Positions 28,331-37,007 of a stretch of 64,000 nucleotides of DNA are shown here, piece by piece. The notes under the pieces are model-generated. The model was given only the letters and a program-made list of their open reading frames with translations. It ran no database searches and had not been told where the DNA came from. The translations under genes and the position numbers were made by a program. The DNA comes from Arcobacter acticola (lineage in GTDB: Bacteria > Campylobacterota > Campylobacteria > Campylobacterales > Arcobacteraceae): contig NZ_CP042652.1 of assembly GCF_013177675.1 (NCBI RefSeq), positions 1 through 64,000 of the forward strand, read 5' to 3'. The number at the start of each line of letters is the position of its first letter. The first letter of the stretch is position 1.

Positions 28331-28846
28331 TTATAGATTTAGTTCATCTTTTAATATATCAATCCATTTTTCAATTCGTTCATCTGTTTTTGCTTTTTCA
28401 TTGTGTTGATCTATTACTAGTCCACAAAATTTATCCCCATGTTGTGCAAGTGAAAAATCATATTTGTACCCTTCAATAGGGAAAAAACCAACAACTTTTG
28501 CATTTACATCTGTAAAAGTTTTATAAAGTTTTCCCAAGGCAGAACCAAAGTGTTCTCCATGTTTTACACAATCTCCAGCTCCAAATAAAGCAATTGTTTT
28601 TCCTGAAAAATCTATGTCATCTGATTCTATCTCCAAAACAACATCAACCCAAGAGTGATGAACATCGCCCTGACCCCAAGTTGAACTTCCCAAAAAAAGA
28701 ATGTCATAACTTAGTAGTTGATCAATATCATCAAAATCTTCTTCCATATTTATAACTTCGTCAACACCAAACTCATTAGCTAATGCATCTGCAATAATCA
28801 TAGAAGTTCCACCTGCTGTTCCACAAAATATTCCAATTTTTGCCAT
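28331..28846 (-). CDS. nifF: Flavodoxin, nitrogenase electron donor type
   Basis: A 171-residue long-chain flavodoxin. The phosphate loop for FMN is GTAGGTS at residues 9-15, with aromatic FMN contacts in LGSSTWGQGDVHHSW and the later GAGDCVKHGEHFG segment. The length and the insertion after residue 120 mark it as long-chain, like NifF of Azotobacter. It lies between the DUF269 gene and nifW in the nif operon, so electron donation to NifH is likely. Confidence 0.88.
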   Translation of the reverse strand: MAKIGIFCGTAGGTSMIIADALANEFGVDEVINMEEDFDDIDQLLSYDILFLGSSTWGQGDVHHSWVDVVLEIESDDIDFSGKTIALFGAGDCVKHGEHFGSALGKLYKTFTDVNAKVVGFFPIEGYKYDFSLAQHGDKFCGLVIDQHNEKAKTDERIEKWIDILKDELNL

Positions 28847-28858
28847 AACCTATTCCTC

Positions 28859-29290
28859 TTATACGTTTTTATATTTATTATAAGTTTCTTGAGCATTTAG
28901 AAGAAATTTTTCACCCTCTTCTTCCAATTTTGAATACTCTCTAAATGAGTATCTATGAGCATCTTTGAAGAATTTTTCGCAAAGTACAATTTTTCCTGCA
29001 AATACAACAACTCTTCCAAATCCTTCGTGGCTCATTTCCATTACAACAGAAGCCATAACACCTGTAATTTTTTCAAAAGCAAGTGCTACTGCTTGAAAGA
29101 TAAGTCTAATATCTTTGATTTGCATTTCATCAATATCAGCAATAATAGGAATATTTTTTAAATCCTCTTTAGTTCTGATATATTTTTCTTGAAGTAAATC
29201 AGCATCACTTTTACCAGTCCACGTTCCAAATTGATCAAGTGCTCTTACTTGGCCAATTAGGGTTTTTATAAATAGCTCTTTAGCTTCCAT
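28859..29290 (-). CDS. NifX-associated protein (DUF269)
   Basis: A 143-residue member of the NifX-associated family found behind nifX in most nif clusters. Family segments are LIGQVRALDQFGTWTGKSDADLL, IPIIADIDEMQIKDIRLIF, EMSHEGFGRVVV and DAHRYSFREYSKL. The biochemical role is not settled; it is thought to help FeMo-cofactor synthesis or MoFe maturation. Its ATG overlaps the nifX stop (TAATG). Confidence 0.9.
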   Translation of the reverse strand: MEAKELFIKTLIGQVRALDQFGTWTGKSDADLLQEKYIRTKEDLKNIPIIADIDEMQIKDIRLIFQAVALAFEKITGVMASVVMEMSHEGFGRVVVFAGKIVLCEKFFKDAHRYSFREYSKLEEEGEKFLLNAQETYNKYKNV

Positions 29291-29685
29291 TATGCGGCCT
29301 TTTTTTCAATGATTTTTTTAATAAATGGAGGTGGATTTGTATTTAACATATCAGTTAGTTTTTTGATTTCTTCTTCTATTGAAACTGTTTCTTTATATTT
29401 AATAGGAAAAATTCCATTGTTTATAATTTTTGCAGCTGCAATTGCTCCAATATTTGTAAAATAAACTATGTCAATACCTTTTAATAATTCAACAGTTAAA
29501 TCTGTATCTTTTGTATCTATTTTAATGATTTCGCAAACAGTTGTAGACTCCTTACTAATCTCATAAACAGCAAATTGTTTAGCACTTCCAAAATGTGAAT
29601 CGATATTTTCTAAATCACTTGTGGCAAAGGCAACTCTTATATTTCCCGATGTAGAACCATTTGATTTTATTTTTATACTTTTCAT
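29290..29685 (-). CDS. nifX: NifX, FeMo-cofactor carrier protein
   Basis: NifX binds NifB-co and FeMo-cofactor precursors between NifB, NifEN and NifDK. The 131 residues show the family start RVAFATSDLENIDSHFGSAKQF, the AVYEI strand, the GIDIVYFTNIGAIAAAKI segment and a C-terminal NPPPFIKKII. It heads an operon with its own σ54 promoter and runs through DUF269, nifF, nifW, nifZ and the ferredoxins. Confidence 0.93.
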   Translation of the reverse strand: MKSIKIKSNGSTSGNIRVAFATSDLENIDSHFGSAKQFAVYEISKESTTVCEIIKIDTKDTDLTVELLKGIDIVYFTNIGAIAAAKIINNGIFPIKYKETVSIEEEIKKLTDMLNTNPPPFIKKIIEKKAA

Positions 29686-29719
29686 TTTTTATCCTAAAAG
29701 TTTATATATATTGTCTATA

Positions 29720-29735
29720 TGCAATTAGTGTTCCA
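29720..29735 (-). promoter_or_regulatory. σ54 promoter of the nifX operon
   Basis: Minus strand TGGAAC-ACTAA-TTGCA, ten bases between GG and GC. It lies 14 bases behind the end of the SagB-type gene. The predicted start is near 29709, 24 bases before nifX. Confidence 0.85.
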
Positions 29736-29748
29736 CAATATAAAAAAA

Positions 29749-31002
29749 CTATTTTCCTATTGCAAAAACATAAAAAATATTATTGGAAGTTTCAAAAAAT
29801 TCTTTTGTTATATCATCAAAATATGCGCCTATACCGCTAGAAGATAGGTTTATTGAAGTAGTTCTTAAATATAAAATTTGTGAGATAAATCCACTTAAAA
29901 TATATAAATAAAAATAGTTTTTAATATTTGAAGATGTGAAAAAAAGAGTAAAAGCACTTTGTCCTGCAAGTTTTTGATTAAGTGCTAGTTTTATTGCTGT
30001 TTCTTTGAAATCACCCTCTTTTTGTAGTTTTACATTTTTGTAAATACCTTTTTTCATATTGCTAATATTGTTATTAATAAAATATATTTCCAAATCATAT
30101 TTGCTAGCAAATTCAAAGATATTTTTTGTGATAAATAAAAAATCTTCTTTAGTTATTCCTTTATTTCTAAATGCTCTAATTGAACGTCTTTTGTTTATAG
30201 CTTCATAAAGTATTTTTTTATTTATATCTTTTAGTAAATCTATATTTGAAATTATTGGAAAATCATCTTTGAAACTATTTTTATAAAATTCTTCAATAAA
30301 TGTATCTTTTATTTGATAATCACAAGCACATACATTTACTATGGGAGTTCTTAGTTTTTTTACTTCGATTTTTTTGTAATCACCACAAGAAACAGCCACA
30401 TAAAAACTCTCATAATTATCAAAAGAAAAGTCACTATTTAAGGCCTCTTTATCAAAATTAAAATCAATATCAAAAGGTATATTTTCAAGTTCCAATGCTG
30501 CAAAAATAGAACCCAAGATATGACCTGTATCCAAAAGAAGATATCTTATGGCTCTTTGTTCATATTTCCAAGAACTTCTGAAATAAGCATTTGATAATAA
30601 AAATATAAATTTCTTTTGGTTTTTTTCTTTGAAATAATATTCAAGACCATCATTACTTAATTCATGTATTAAAGTGATTTTATTTTCAAGGGGCATATAG
30701 TGATAAACTCCAGATACTAAGCCTTTTATACCTCTTAATTGGATATAAACTTCATTTGGATATAAACCTCCAGCACTAGGATTTACTCTTAGTTGTATTG
30801 ACTCATTCCCATAAGTTTTAGTATCTGTAATTTTTCCTATATTATTAAGAAATCCCAATTCCTCATAATCATTTATATTAAAAGATAAAAAGAAGTGGGG
30901 ATATTTTTTGTATGTTCTTGGTTGGGTTCTATAATCTATAAAACTCGAACCCGTTAAATTTTTTTTTGCATTGATATTTGTTTTATCATGAAACTTTTGC
31001 AT
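29749..31002 (-). CDS. SagB-type double nitroreductase-fold protein in the nifN operon
   Basis: A 417-residue protein built from two nitroreductase-like halves. The first holds the SagB-type segment RVNPSAGGLYPNEVYIQL with GVYHYMPLENKITLIH and a SSWKYEQRAIRYLLLDTGH helix. The second starts at AINKRRSIRAFRNKGITKED, the FMN-binding start of nitroreductases. SagB-type enzymes use FMN to oxidise azolines in peptide products, but many of the family have other jobs, and no toxin-like precursor or cyclodehydratase gene is nearby. It ends the nifN operon. Confidence 0.7.
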   Translation of the reverse strand: MQKFHDKTNINAKKNLTGSSFIDYRTQPRTYKKYPHFFLSFNINDYEELGFLNNIGKITDTKTYGNESIQLRVNPSAGGLYPNEVYIQLRGIKGLVSGVYHYMPLENKITLIHELSNDGLEYYFKEKNQKKFIFLLSNAYFRSSWKYEQRAIRYLLLDTGHILGSIFAALELENIPFDIDFNFDKEALNSDFSFDNYESFYVAVSCGDYKKIEVKKLRTPIVNVCACDYQIKDTFIEEFYKNSFKDDFPIISNIDLLKDINKKILYEAINKRRSIRAFRNKGITKEDFLFITKNIFEFASKYDLEIYFINNNISNMKKGIYKNVKLQKEGDFKETAIKLALNQKLAGQSAFTLFFTSSNIKNYFYLYILSGFISQILYLRTTSINLSSSGIGAYFDDITKEFFETSNNIFYVFAIGK

Positions 31003-31429
31003 TTTTTAAAAGCTTCACAATTTTTGGTGTTACTGCTAAATCTATTGCTTTAAAATCATCTAAACTCATTAATTCTGTATTTGCTTTGTGTTTTATAAGA
31101 AGCTCAACAAATATATCTTTTCCTGCACTTGCACAATACATTAATGAAGTTACATTATTTACATTTTGTGAATCTATATTTATTCCTGCACTTACAAGTG
31201 CTTCAAAACAAGCATAAGAGTCTCCAAAACATGCATTCCATAAAGCAGAATTTCCATCTATGTTTTTTACATTTAAATCGACATTTAAAGATATTAGTTC
31301 ATCAACAATAGAAAGATTAGCTTCTCTACTAGCTTTCATTATTGCAGAATTACCATATTTACCAACACTATTTAAATTATCTTGAGAATACCCATTTAGA
31401 GCTAACCACTCTTTTAAATTTGAAGTCAT
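30986..31429 (-). CDS. Ankyrin-repeat protein
   Basis: A 147-residue protein with about four ankyrin repeats: GNSAIMKASREANLSIVDELI, GNSALWNACFGDSYACFEAL and VTSLMYCASAGKDIFVELLI, in the G-x-T/S-x-L/A pattern. Ankyrin folds bind other proteins. The start is taken as the ATG at 31429 with GGGAG nine bases upstream, two bases behind the stop of the previous gene; the frame to 31447 lacks a site. It overlaps the SagB-type gene by 17 bases. The partner is unknown. Confidence 0.8.
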   Translation of the reverse strand: MTSNLKEWLALNGYSQDNLNSVGKYGNSAIMKASREANLSIVDELISLNVDLNVKNIDGNSALWNACFGDSYACFEALVSAGINIDSQNVNNVTSLMYCASAGKDIFVELLIKHKANTELMSLDDFKAIDLAVTPKIVKLLKNAKVS

Positions 31430-31431
31430 AA

Positions 31432-31953
31432 TTAAACTCCCATCCAATTTTCATGGCTATGACCTTTTGCTTTGAAGTTAAGCACTTCATTTAAACTAAG
31501 ATCAAACTGTTCAATATTAAAATCATCATCCAAATCACTTGGGATTTCTTTATATTTTATTAGGCCTTCTTTATCTATAATAAAAATAGAATTAGCAATC
31601 ATAGTATCATCAATATTTACGCCAAATTTAAGAGAAAAGTCTTTGAACTCATTTGAAATAAAACTTTTATCTATTGCAAATTTTTCAACAGCATCTTCTA
31701 TTTGTTCCATTTGACTGCAAGTAACTATATAAGCATAAACTTTTCTTTTAGTTGAGTTTATTATCTTATCTATTTTGCTTGAGTATTTACTAATATCATT
31801 TAGACTAATCATAACTTGAACAGCAGGTGCCATTAATCCTATTACTTTTGTTTCATTATTTATCATATTCATTCTAATAGCAGGTGCTTCACTTTCTATA
31901 AATCGATCTTTTTTCCCTAAAGGATAAGTGTTGTTTTTATATGTAACTTGCAT
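31432..31953 (-). CDS. Peroxiredoxin (Tpx)-like protein without catalytic cysteine, copy 2
   Basis: A 173-residue relative of the 11254-11778 protein. The Tpx start (QVTYKNNTYPLGKKDRF), the central strand (VQVMISLNDISKYS), SFISNEFKDFSLKFGV and SIFIIDKEGLIKYKEIP are all present. The peroxidatic cysteine position holds no cysteine; the single cysteine (VTCSQMEQ) is in a different strand. The C-terminus is histidine-bearing (GHSHENW). It abuts the next relative with no gap. The function is unknown. Confidence 0.6.
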   Translation of the reverse strand: MQVTYKNNTYPLGKKDRFIESEAPAIRMNMINNETKVIGLMAPAVQVMISLNDISKYSSKIDKIINSTKRKVYAYIVTCSQMEQIEDAVEKFAIDKSFISNEFKDFSLKFGVNIDDTMIANSIFIIDKEGLIKYKEIPSDLDDDFNIEQFDLSLNEVLNFKAKGHSHENWMGV

Positions 31954-32331
31954 TTATAAAATTTCCTTGTGTATTATTTGACAATCTTTATTTATCATTA
32001 TTAGTGATTTTATTAAATTGTTTTTTTCATCTCTTAAATCAAATATCTTTGAAAATGATTTAAAATCATTTGAAATGAAAGATTTATTTAGATTATATTT
32101 TTCTATAAGTATTTCAATATCATTTTGAGTGCTTGAAGTTATAATAAAACACTCAATATCATTTTTTGAGAAATTAATACTCTCTTTTAATTTATCATTA
32201 AACTCTAGAATATTTGGAAGAGTTATTATTACTTGACCTTTTAGTTTTGGTAAACCTATTAATTTTGTAGATTCATTTAACATCTTAATTGTAGAAAAGG
32301 TTACCGTTTGAAGAGATGGATTAATGCTCAT
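31954..32331 (-). CDS. Peroxiredoxin (Tpx)-like protein without catalytic cysteine, copy 3
   Basis: A 125-residue shorter relative. It shares SFISNDFKSFSKIFDLRDE with SFISNEFKDFSLKFGV of its neighbour, plus GQVIITLPNILEF and SLIMINKDCQIIHKEIL. It lacks the N-terminal Tpx strand pair and the catalytic cysteine. It probably arose by tandem duplication with 31432-31953. AGGAG precedes the ATG, and it overlaps nifN by 11 bases. Confidence 0.6.
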   Translation of the reverse strand: MSINPSLQTVTFSTIKMLNESTKLIGLPKLKGQVIITLPNILEFNDKLKESINFSKNDIECFIITSSTQNDIEILIEKYNLNKSFISNDFKSFSKIFDLRDEKNNLIKSLIMINKDCQIIHKEIL

Positions 32332-33616
32332 GACTAACTCCTAATTTATGATGATTTATCAAATTTGCTAACTCAAACAATAAATAAGAGCTACCTTCAT
32401 ATAAAAGGTCATTTTTAAGTTGATTTCCTAATCCTTCAAAATCAGGAAAACCTCTTACTAATAAGGCCTTTTTATGATTAATAGCAATTCTTTCTGCATG
32501 AAAATTTGATATTACTATATCACTCTCATGCAAGAATGATTCCACATCTTCAAAATCACCAATTAAAAGATTTTCACAAGGAATTGAATCTAGTAAATCA
32601 TTTCTATGGGTTGTTACTATTGCTTTTATTGTGGCACCTGCTTCCATTATTGTATTTGCTACACTTAAGGCTTGATCTGGTTCTAAGGCAATAACAACCT
32701 TGGCACTTCCAATTGTAAAATGAGTATCAAGAAGTGCATCTTGTAATCTTTTTCTCCATCGTACAATTGAAGGATGTGGTTGTGAAATATTTTTTAAAGA
32801 ACATAATCGTTTAAAAAACTTATCACTATCTTCCAATCCTCCTAAACTATCAAAGTGAAAAAGATTTATATTTGCATTTTTTTCAAGTATTTTTTCTCCA
32901 CATTTTTGAACACTTTTACCAATAGTAATAACAAGTGAAGAGTTAGCTAATTTTCTTATATCTTCAACACTAATTCCTCCACTACTTAAAGCTCCTTGTT
33001 TTAAACCTAAGTGACCATCAAGTGATTCACTAATATCAGGAAGTGAAAAAACCTCATAAGCAAAAAGTGCAATGGTATCTTTGATTTTTTCTACTTCTAT
33101 TGGTTTTAGATTTACATTTGGAATTATTAAGGCTTTATTTGAATCAAGCTCATTTGCTCTTTCTACTAATTGCTCAATTATTGCTTCAATTGATTTTGCA
33201 AATCCACTTTCAATTGAACCTTCAAAATCAGGAGTATTTACATAAACCATTTGTTGAATATCTTTTACTAAAGAGCTAGCCCCTTTGATATCATCTCCTT
33301 TTGTTTCAGTTAGTCCTGTTGTAAAAAGTCCTACTAAATCAGGTTTTACTTTTGCAGTAATATTTTTGATACTCTCAGAAATAGCATAATCACCACCATC
33401 AATAACAGCTGTAATATTATTTACAGCTGTAGTTTGAACAGCAATTGGGTCATTGAAATGTCGGGTGAAAAATACTTTTGTAAAAGAAGCACAGCCTTGA
33501 GCCCCGTGCATAAGTGGCATACAGTTTTTTATTCCTAAAAAACAAAGCATCGCTCCCATTGGTTGAGATAATTTTATAGGGTTTAATTGTAAAGGTTTTT
33601 TGCTTATTGCTTCCAT
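32321..33616 (-). CDS. nifN: NifN, FeMo-cofactor scaffold beta subunit
   Basis: NifEN is the scaffold on which NifB-co is matured to FeMo-cofactor. The 431-residue NifK-like protein has LSQPMGAMLCFLGIKNCMPL, HGAQGCASFTKVFFTRHF and GLFTTGLTETKGDDIKG. TTGLTE replaces the NifK STTCMAE segment, so this is NifN and not NifK. AGGAAG precedes the ATG. Its partner nifE is 7 kb away behind another promoter, an unusual split. Confidence 0.95.
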   Translation of the reverse strand: MEAISKKPLQLNPIKLSQPMGAMLCFLGIKNCMPLMHGAQGCASFTKVFFTRHFNDPIAVQTTAVNNITAVIDGGDYAISESIKNITAKVKPDLVGLFTTGLTETKGDDIKGASSLVKDIQQMVYVNTPDFEGSIESGFAKSIEAIIEQLVERANELDSNKALIIPNVNLKPIEVEKIKDTIALFAYEVFSLPDISESLDGHLGLKQGALSSGGISVEDIRKLANSSLVITIGKSVQKCGEKILEKNANINLFHFDSLGGLEDSDKFFKRLCSLKNISQPHPSIVRWRKRLQDALLDTHFTIGSAKVVIALEPDQALSVANTIMEAGATIKAIVTTHRNDLLDSIPCENLLIGDFEDVESFLHESDIVISNFHAERIAINHKKALLVRGFPDFEGLGNQLKNDLLYEGSSYLLFELANLINHHKLGVSHEH

Positions 33617-33620
33617 GGTA

Positions 33621-33643
33621 CTTCCTAAGAGAGTTTTAGGAAG
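33621..33643 (-). promoter_or_regulatory. Inverted repeat covering the nifN ribosome binding site
   Basis: CTTCCTAA and TTAGGAAG pair over eight bases; the second arm contains the AGGAAG ribosome binding site. If transcription starts at the σ54-predicted 33636, most of the first arm would not be in the RNA. It therefore acts as a hairpin only if the start is slightly upstream; otherwise it would be a DNA site. Confidence 0.35.
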
Positions 33644-33646
33644 TTA

Positions 33647-33662
33647 TGCAAGAAGTATTCCT
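33647..33662 (-). promoter_or_regulatory. σ54 promoter of the nifN operon
   Basis: Minus strand AGGAAT-ACTTC-TTGCA, with ten bases between GG and GC, 31 bases before the nifN ATG. It is a weaker match at the first and sixth positions than the other nif promoters. Confidence 0.75.
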
Positions 33663-33722
33663 TATAAAAATTAGTAGTTAAATAGTTTTTATTTTTACAA
33701 GAGAAGATTATTTATAGTATTT

Positions 33723-34556
33723 TTAATTTAACTTTACTTTTTTTAAATAATCACTAATCATAGGAATATAATCTTTTCTGCATATTAGATGAGTTTGGGG
33801 TTCTTTTGGTATTTTAGTTAGAATTAAATCATCTGTATAAGCATATTTATCAATAATTTGTTTGGAAACATAGGCTTTTCCCATACCTGCTTTTACACAA
33901 CCTAAAATAAGTTCATAATTTTCTATAAATATTGTTTTAAAATCCAAATTTCCTTTTTGTTTTGTATACTCTTCAAGAAATTTATAATGGGAACTATCTT
34001 TTTTGTAGCCAATTAAGCAGTTCTTTGCTTCATTTATTTTTGATTCAACTAAATATAAATCATCATAAAATTTGTTTAAAACTAATAGATCTTTATGATT
34101 TGGATTTCCAGTAATAAAAGCAATATCTAATTTATAATCTAATATTTGCTCTAAAATTTGTGGATTGGCATTGGTATATAATTCTAGTTCCATATTTGGA
34201 TATTTTTTGTTTAGTTTATTTATGAATTGAAGTAGTCTAATAGCTACATTTGCCTGCCCAGAACCAATACGAAGTATTGTTTGATGGGAAACATTTTTCA
34301 TTTGAAGTCTAGCTTCTTCTGTTTTTTTTACAATATCAACAGCAAATGGATAGAGTCTTTCACCCTCTTTTGTCAGTATTACACCCTTTGGAATTCTATG
34401 AAATAAATTATATCCAACTACTTTTTCTAATTGTTTAATTCTAAGGCTTACATTTGATTGAGTAAAGCCTAAATCTTCGGCACCCAATGAGATTGATTTT
34501 CTATTTGCAACTGATACAAATACTTTTAATAAAGATGAATCCATATTGCTATCCAT
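33723..34556 (-). CDS. LysR-family regulator next to the AEC transporter
   Basis: A 277-residue LysR regulator: an N-terminal helix-turn-helix (SISLGAEDLGFTQSNVSLRI) and a periplasmic-binding-like effector domain (about 90-277). It is divergent from the AEC transporter gene at 34631, the usual sign that it controls it. It is closely similar through the first 90 residues to the LysR at 45127-45960, including LFHRIPKGVILT. The effector is unknown. Confidence 0.85.
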   Translation of the reverse strand: MDSNMDSSLLKVFVSVANRKSISLGAEDLGFTQSNVSLRIKQLEKVVGYNLFHRIPKGVILTKEGERLYPFAVDIVKKTEEARLQMKNVSHQTILRIGSGQANVAIRLLQFINKLNKKYPNMELELYTNANPQILEQILDYKLDIAFITGNPNHKDLLVLNKFYDDLYLVESKINEAKNCLIGYKKDSSHYKFLEEYTKQKGNLDFKTIFIENYELILGCVKAGMGKAYVSKQIIDKYAYTDDLILTKIPKEPQTHLICRKDYIPMISDYLKKVKLN

Positions 34557-34630
34557 TATGTAGTGTATTATTTTATATTATTTGACATAATACAATAAAG
34601 AATTTATAATTCAAAAAATCAAGGATAAAT

Positions 34631-35560
34631 ATGACACTTTTTTTAACACTACTTGGTAAAATACTACCCTTATATTTTAGTATTATATTAGGAATTTTCT
34701 CAACGGCTTTTTTAAATTGTAATAAAGATACTATTGCAAAGATTTTACTTTTTATTTTGGCTCCAATTATAGTTTTTACAGCAACCATTAGTGTAAAATT
34801 AGATGCTTCAGTAGTATTCTTACCTATTTTCTTTTTCCTTTTAAGTACAATTATTGCATTTTCTACACTTGCATATTTTAAAAAAGTTTATAGTGATAAT
34901 ACTGCTAATTTATTAGCTTTTAGTACAGCAACAGGGAACACTGGAAACATAGGTATTCCACTTGCTATTTTATTTTTAGATTCCCATATAGTTGATGTAT
35001 TCATTTTTACAGTCTTAGCTTCACTTTTATATCAAAATTCTGTTGGGTACTATATAACGGCAAAGGGGAATTTTACAGCAAAACAAAGTGTTTTAAAAGT
35101 TTTAAAACTCCCCGTACTCCATGCTTTTTTATTAGGATTATTATGTAATTTATTGGGTTTTAGAATACCTGAAATGTTTATGGATTACAATAATTATCTA
35201 AAAGGAGCTTATGCAATATTAGGAATGATGCTTCTTGGAATGGGAATGGAGAAAGTAAGAACAAATAACTCTTTTGATAAAAAGTTTATCTTTTATACTT
35301 TATTTATCAAATTTATCATTTGGCCAGTTCTTATCATATTATTTATATATTTAGACAATACCTTTATACATTTCTTAAATAAAGAGTTTTATTTGCTTAT
35401 GTTTATATTCTGTATTGTACCACTTGCAGGGAATACGGTAACAGTTGCAACCTTACTAGATGTTAAACCTGAAAAAATGTCATTGGCAGTTTTTATATCT
35501 ACTTTGGTATCTTTGTTTTATATTCCATTGATGATATATTTATACAATTTAAATATGTAA
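34631..35560 (+). CDS. AEC-family (auxin efflux carrier-like) transporter
   Basis: A 309-residue membrane protein with about ten helices and the AEC-family split: FLTLLGKILPLYFSIILGIF at the start, the crossover FSTATGNTGNIGIPLAILF near 100, and IVPLAGNTVTVATLLDVKPE near 270. Such proteins move organic acids in bacteria. It is divergently paired with a LysR regulator. It overlaps the convergent mocA-like gene end by about 12 bases. Confidence 0.83.
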   Translation: MTLFLTLLGKILPLYFSIILGIFSTAFLNCNKDTIAKILLFILAPIIVFTATISVKLDASVVFLPIFFFLLSTIIAFSTLAYFKKVYSDNTANLLAFSTATGNTGNIGIPLAILFLDSHIVDVFIFTVLASLLYQNSVGYYITAKGNFTAKQSVLKVLKLPVLHAFLLGLLCNLLGFRIPEMFMDYNNYLKGAYAILGMMLLGMGMEKVRTNNSFDKKFIFYTLFIKFIIWPVLIILFIYLDNTFIHFLNKEFYLLMFIFCIVPLAGNTVTVATLLDVKPEKMSLAVFISTLVSLFYIPLMIYLYNLNM

Positions 35561-36127
35561 ATATAAATCAACATCTCTTAAAGTATCAATATCAATTGAA
35601 TAGTTTTCTTCTAAAACTACTTTGATACAATACTCTTTTTTTAATAGCTCTTTTGCTCCAAAATCTGCTTTTAATTTGGAGATTTCATTATAAAATTTTT
35701 TAGGAAATATTGCGGGAACTTTTGGTTTTTCTCCATATAAAGAAGCGATAATATTCTCATTTAAAATACTTCTTTTTAAAGATTGATAATGTGATAATGG
35801 AATAAAAGGCTGGTCACAAAGCATTACCATTGTATAGTCAAAATCTTTTGTGTGATTTACTCCTAAAGCAAGGCTTGAACCCATACCTTGCTGATAATTT
35901 TCATTATAAATTATATTTATATCTAAATCTTTTAGTTCATTTTCACACTCTTCTTTTTTATGACCTAGAACTACAAAAACATTATTAGATATTTGAATAG
36001 CTTTTTTAACACTATTTCTTAAAAGGGTTTCTTTCTTATATATTAATAGTTGTTTTGATTTGCCTTCTAATCTTGAAGATGTTCCAGCAGCTAAAATTAT
36101 AATAGCTAAGTTATTATATTTTTCCAT
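35549..36127 (-). CDS. MocA-like molybdenum cofactor nucleotidyltransferase
   Basis: A 192-residue NTP transferase with the start motif IIILAAGTSSRLEGKSKQLL and the metal-site segment MVMLCDQPFIP. MocA-type enzymes attach CMP to molybdopterin for xanthine dehydrogenase-family enzymes. I take the ATG at 36127, with GAGG nine bases upstream, over the GTG at 36151. It overlaps the xdhC end by 14 bases and is in line with the Mo-hydroxylase genes upstream. Confidence 0.82.
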   Translation of the reverse strand: MEKYNNLAIIILAAGTSSRLEGKSKQLLIYKKETLLRNSVKKAIQISNNVFVVLGHKKEECENELKDLDINIIYNENYQQGMGSSLALGVNHTKDFDYTMVMLCDQPFIPLSHYQSLKRSILNENIIASLYGEKPKVPAIFPKKFYNEISKLKADFGAKELLKKEYCIKVVLEENYSIDIDTLRDVDLYLHI

Positions 36128-37004
36128 TTTTTTTAGCCTCAATTTGAGCACAAATAGAAAGTGCTATTGATTGATGTGTATTTCCACCAATATCTAAACC
36201 AACTGGTGCAAAAAATCTTTCATCATTACCTAAATTAAAGTGTTCTTTTGTTTTTTGCATATTCTTTTTATTACCCATTAATCCAATATATTCTATATTT
36301 GAGTTTATTAATGCTTTTAAATAAGTAGAATCAGTTTTTGGACTATGACTTAATATCACGGAAGCATTATATGTACTTAAATCCATAGTTAGTATATCCT
36401 CTAAGTTTTCTAGTTCTATTAAGGTATCCGCTTGGTTTACAAAAGATTCTTTTATATTTATATCTATAACTGTAGTTTCCCAAGCCATTAAATTTGCCAT
36501 AGAAATTAGTGAACTCACATGAGCTCCTGAACCAAAAATCAAAAGAGAATAAGGTTTTTTAATAGTTTGATAAAATTTATCATTCTCAAATTTTATAAAA
36601 CTTACCTCATCAATAATTTCAAAACTATTATCTTTTATAGATCTAAGTAATGTTTTATTTTCACTTTTTAATGCAAGACCTAAAGCACCATAGTTATCTT
36701 CAAAAAAGAAAGCTTGAGAGAAATACTTACTTGTTCCATGTCCTGAAGATTCATCTATTGGGATTGATTCAAAGTATTGAGGTTTTTTAGTTTGTAAAGC
36801 TTCTTTTGAATTTTCCAGTACTTTATTTTGTAAAAAGTTACTTCCTAAAACACCTGTAAATTCACCTTTAGAATTTACAAGCATCATATTTCCAGCTTTT
36901 GCATAAGTAGAACCTAGTGTTTCAATAACACTAGTTACTACTATATCAAGTTTTTTGTTTTTACAATCTTCTATAAATTTTAAGGATTGTTTATTTTGAA
37001 ACAT
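36114..37004 (-). CDS. XdhC-family Mo-hydroxylase maturation protein
   Basis: A 296-residue XdhC/CoxI protein. XdhC proteins bind Mo-cofactor, sulfurate it and deliver it to xanthine dehydrogenase-type enzymes. Visible features are the N-terminal VVTSVIETLGSTYAKAGNMM, the Rossmann segment LLIFGSGAHVSSLISMA, and the C-terminal FAPVGLDIGGNTHQSIALSI. It lies between the large subunit iorB-like gene and the mocA-like gene. Confidence 0.87.
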   Translation of the reverse strand: MFQNKQSLKFIEDCKNKKLDIVVTSVIETLGSTYAKAGNMMLVNSKGEFTGVLGSNFLQNKVLENSKEALQTKKPQYFESIPIDESSGHGTSKYFSQAFFFEDNYGALGLALKSENKTLLRSIKDNSFEIIDEVSFIKFENDKFYQTIKKPYSLLIFGSGAHVSSLISMANLMAWETTVIDINIKESFVNQADTLIELENLEDILTMDLSTYNASVILSHSPKTDSTYLKALINSNIEYIGLMGNKKNMQKTKEHFNLGNDERFFAPVGLDIGGNTHQSIALSICAQIEAKKNGKI

Positions 37005-37007
37005 TGC

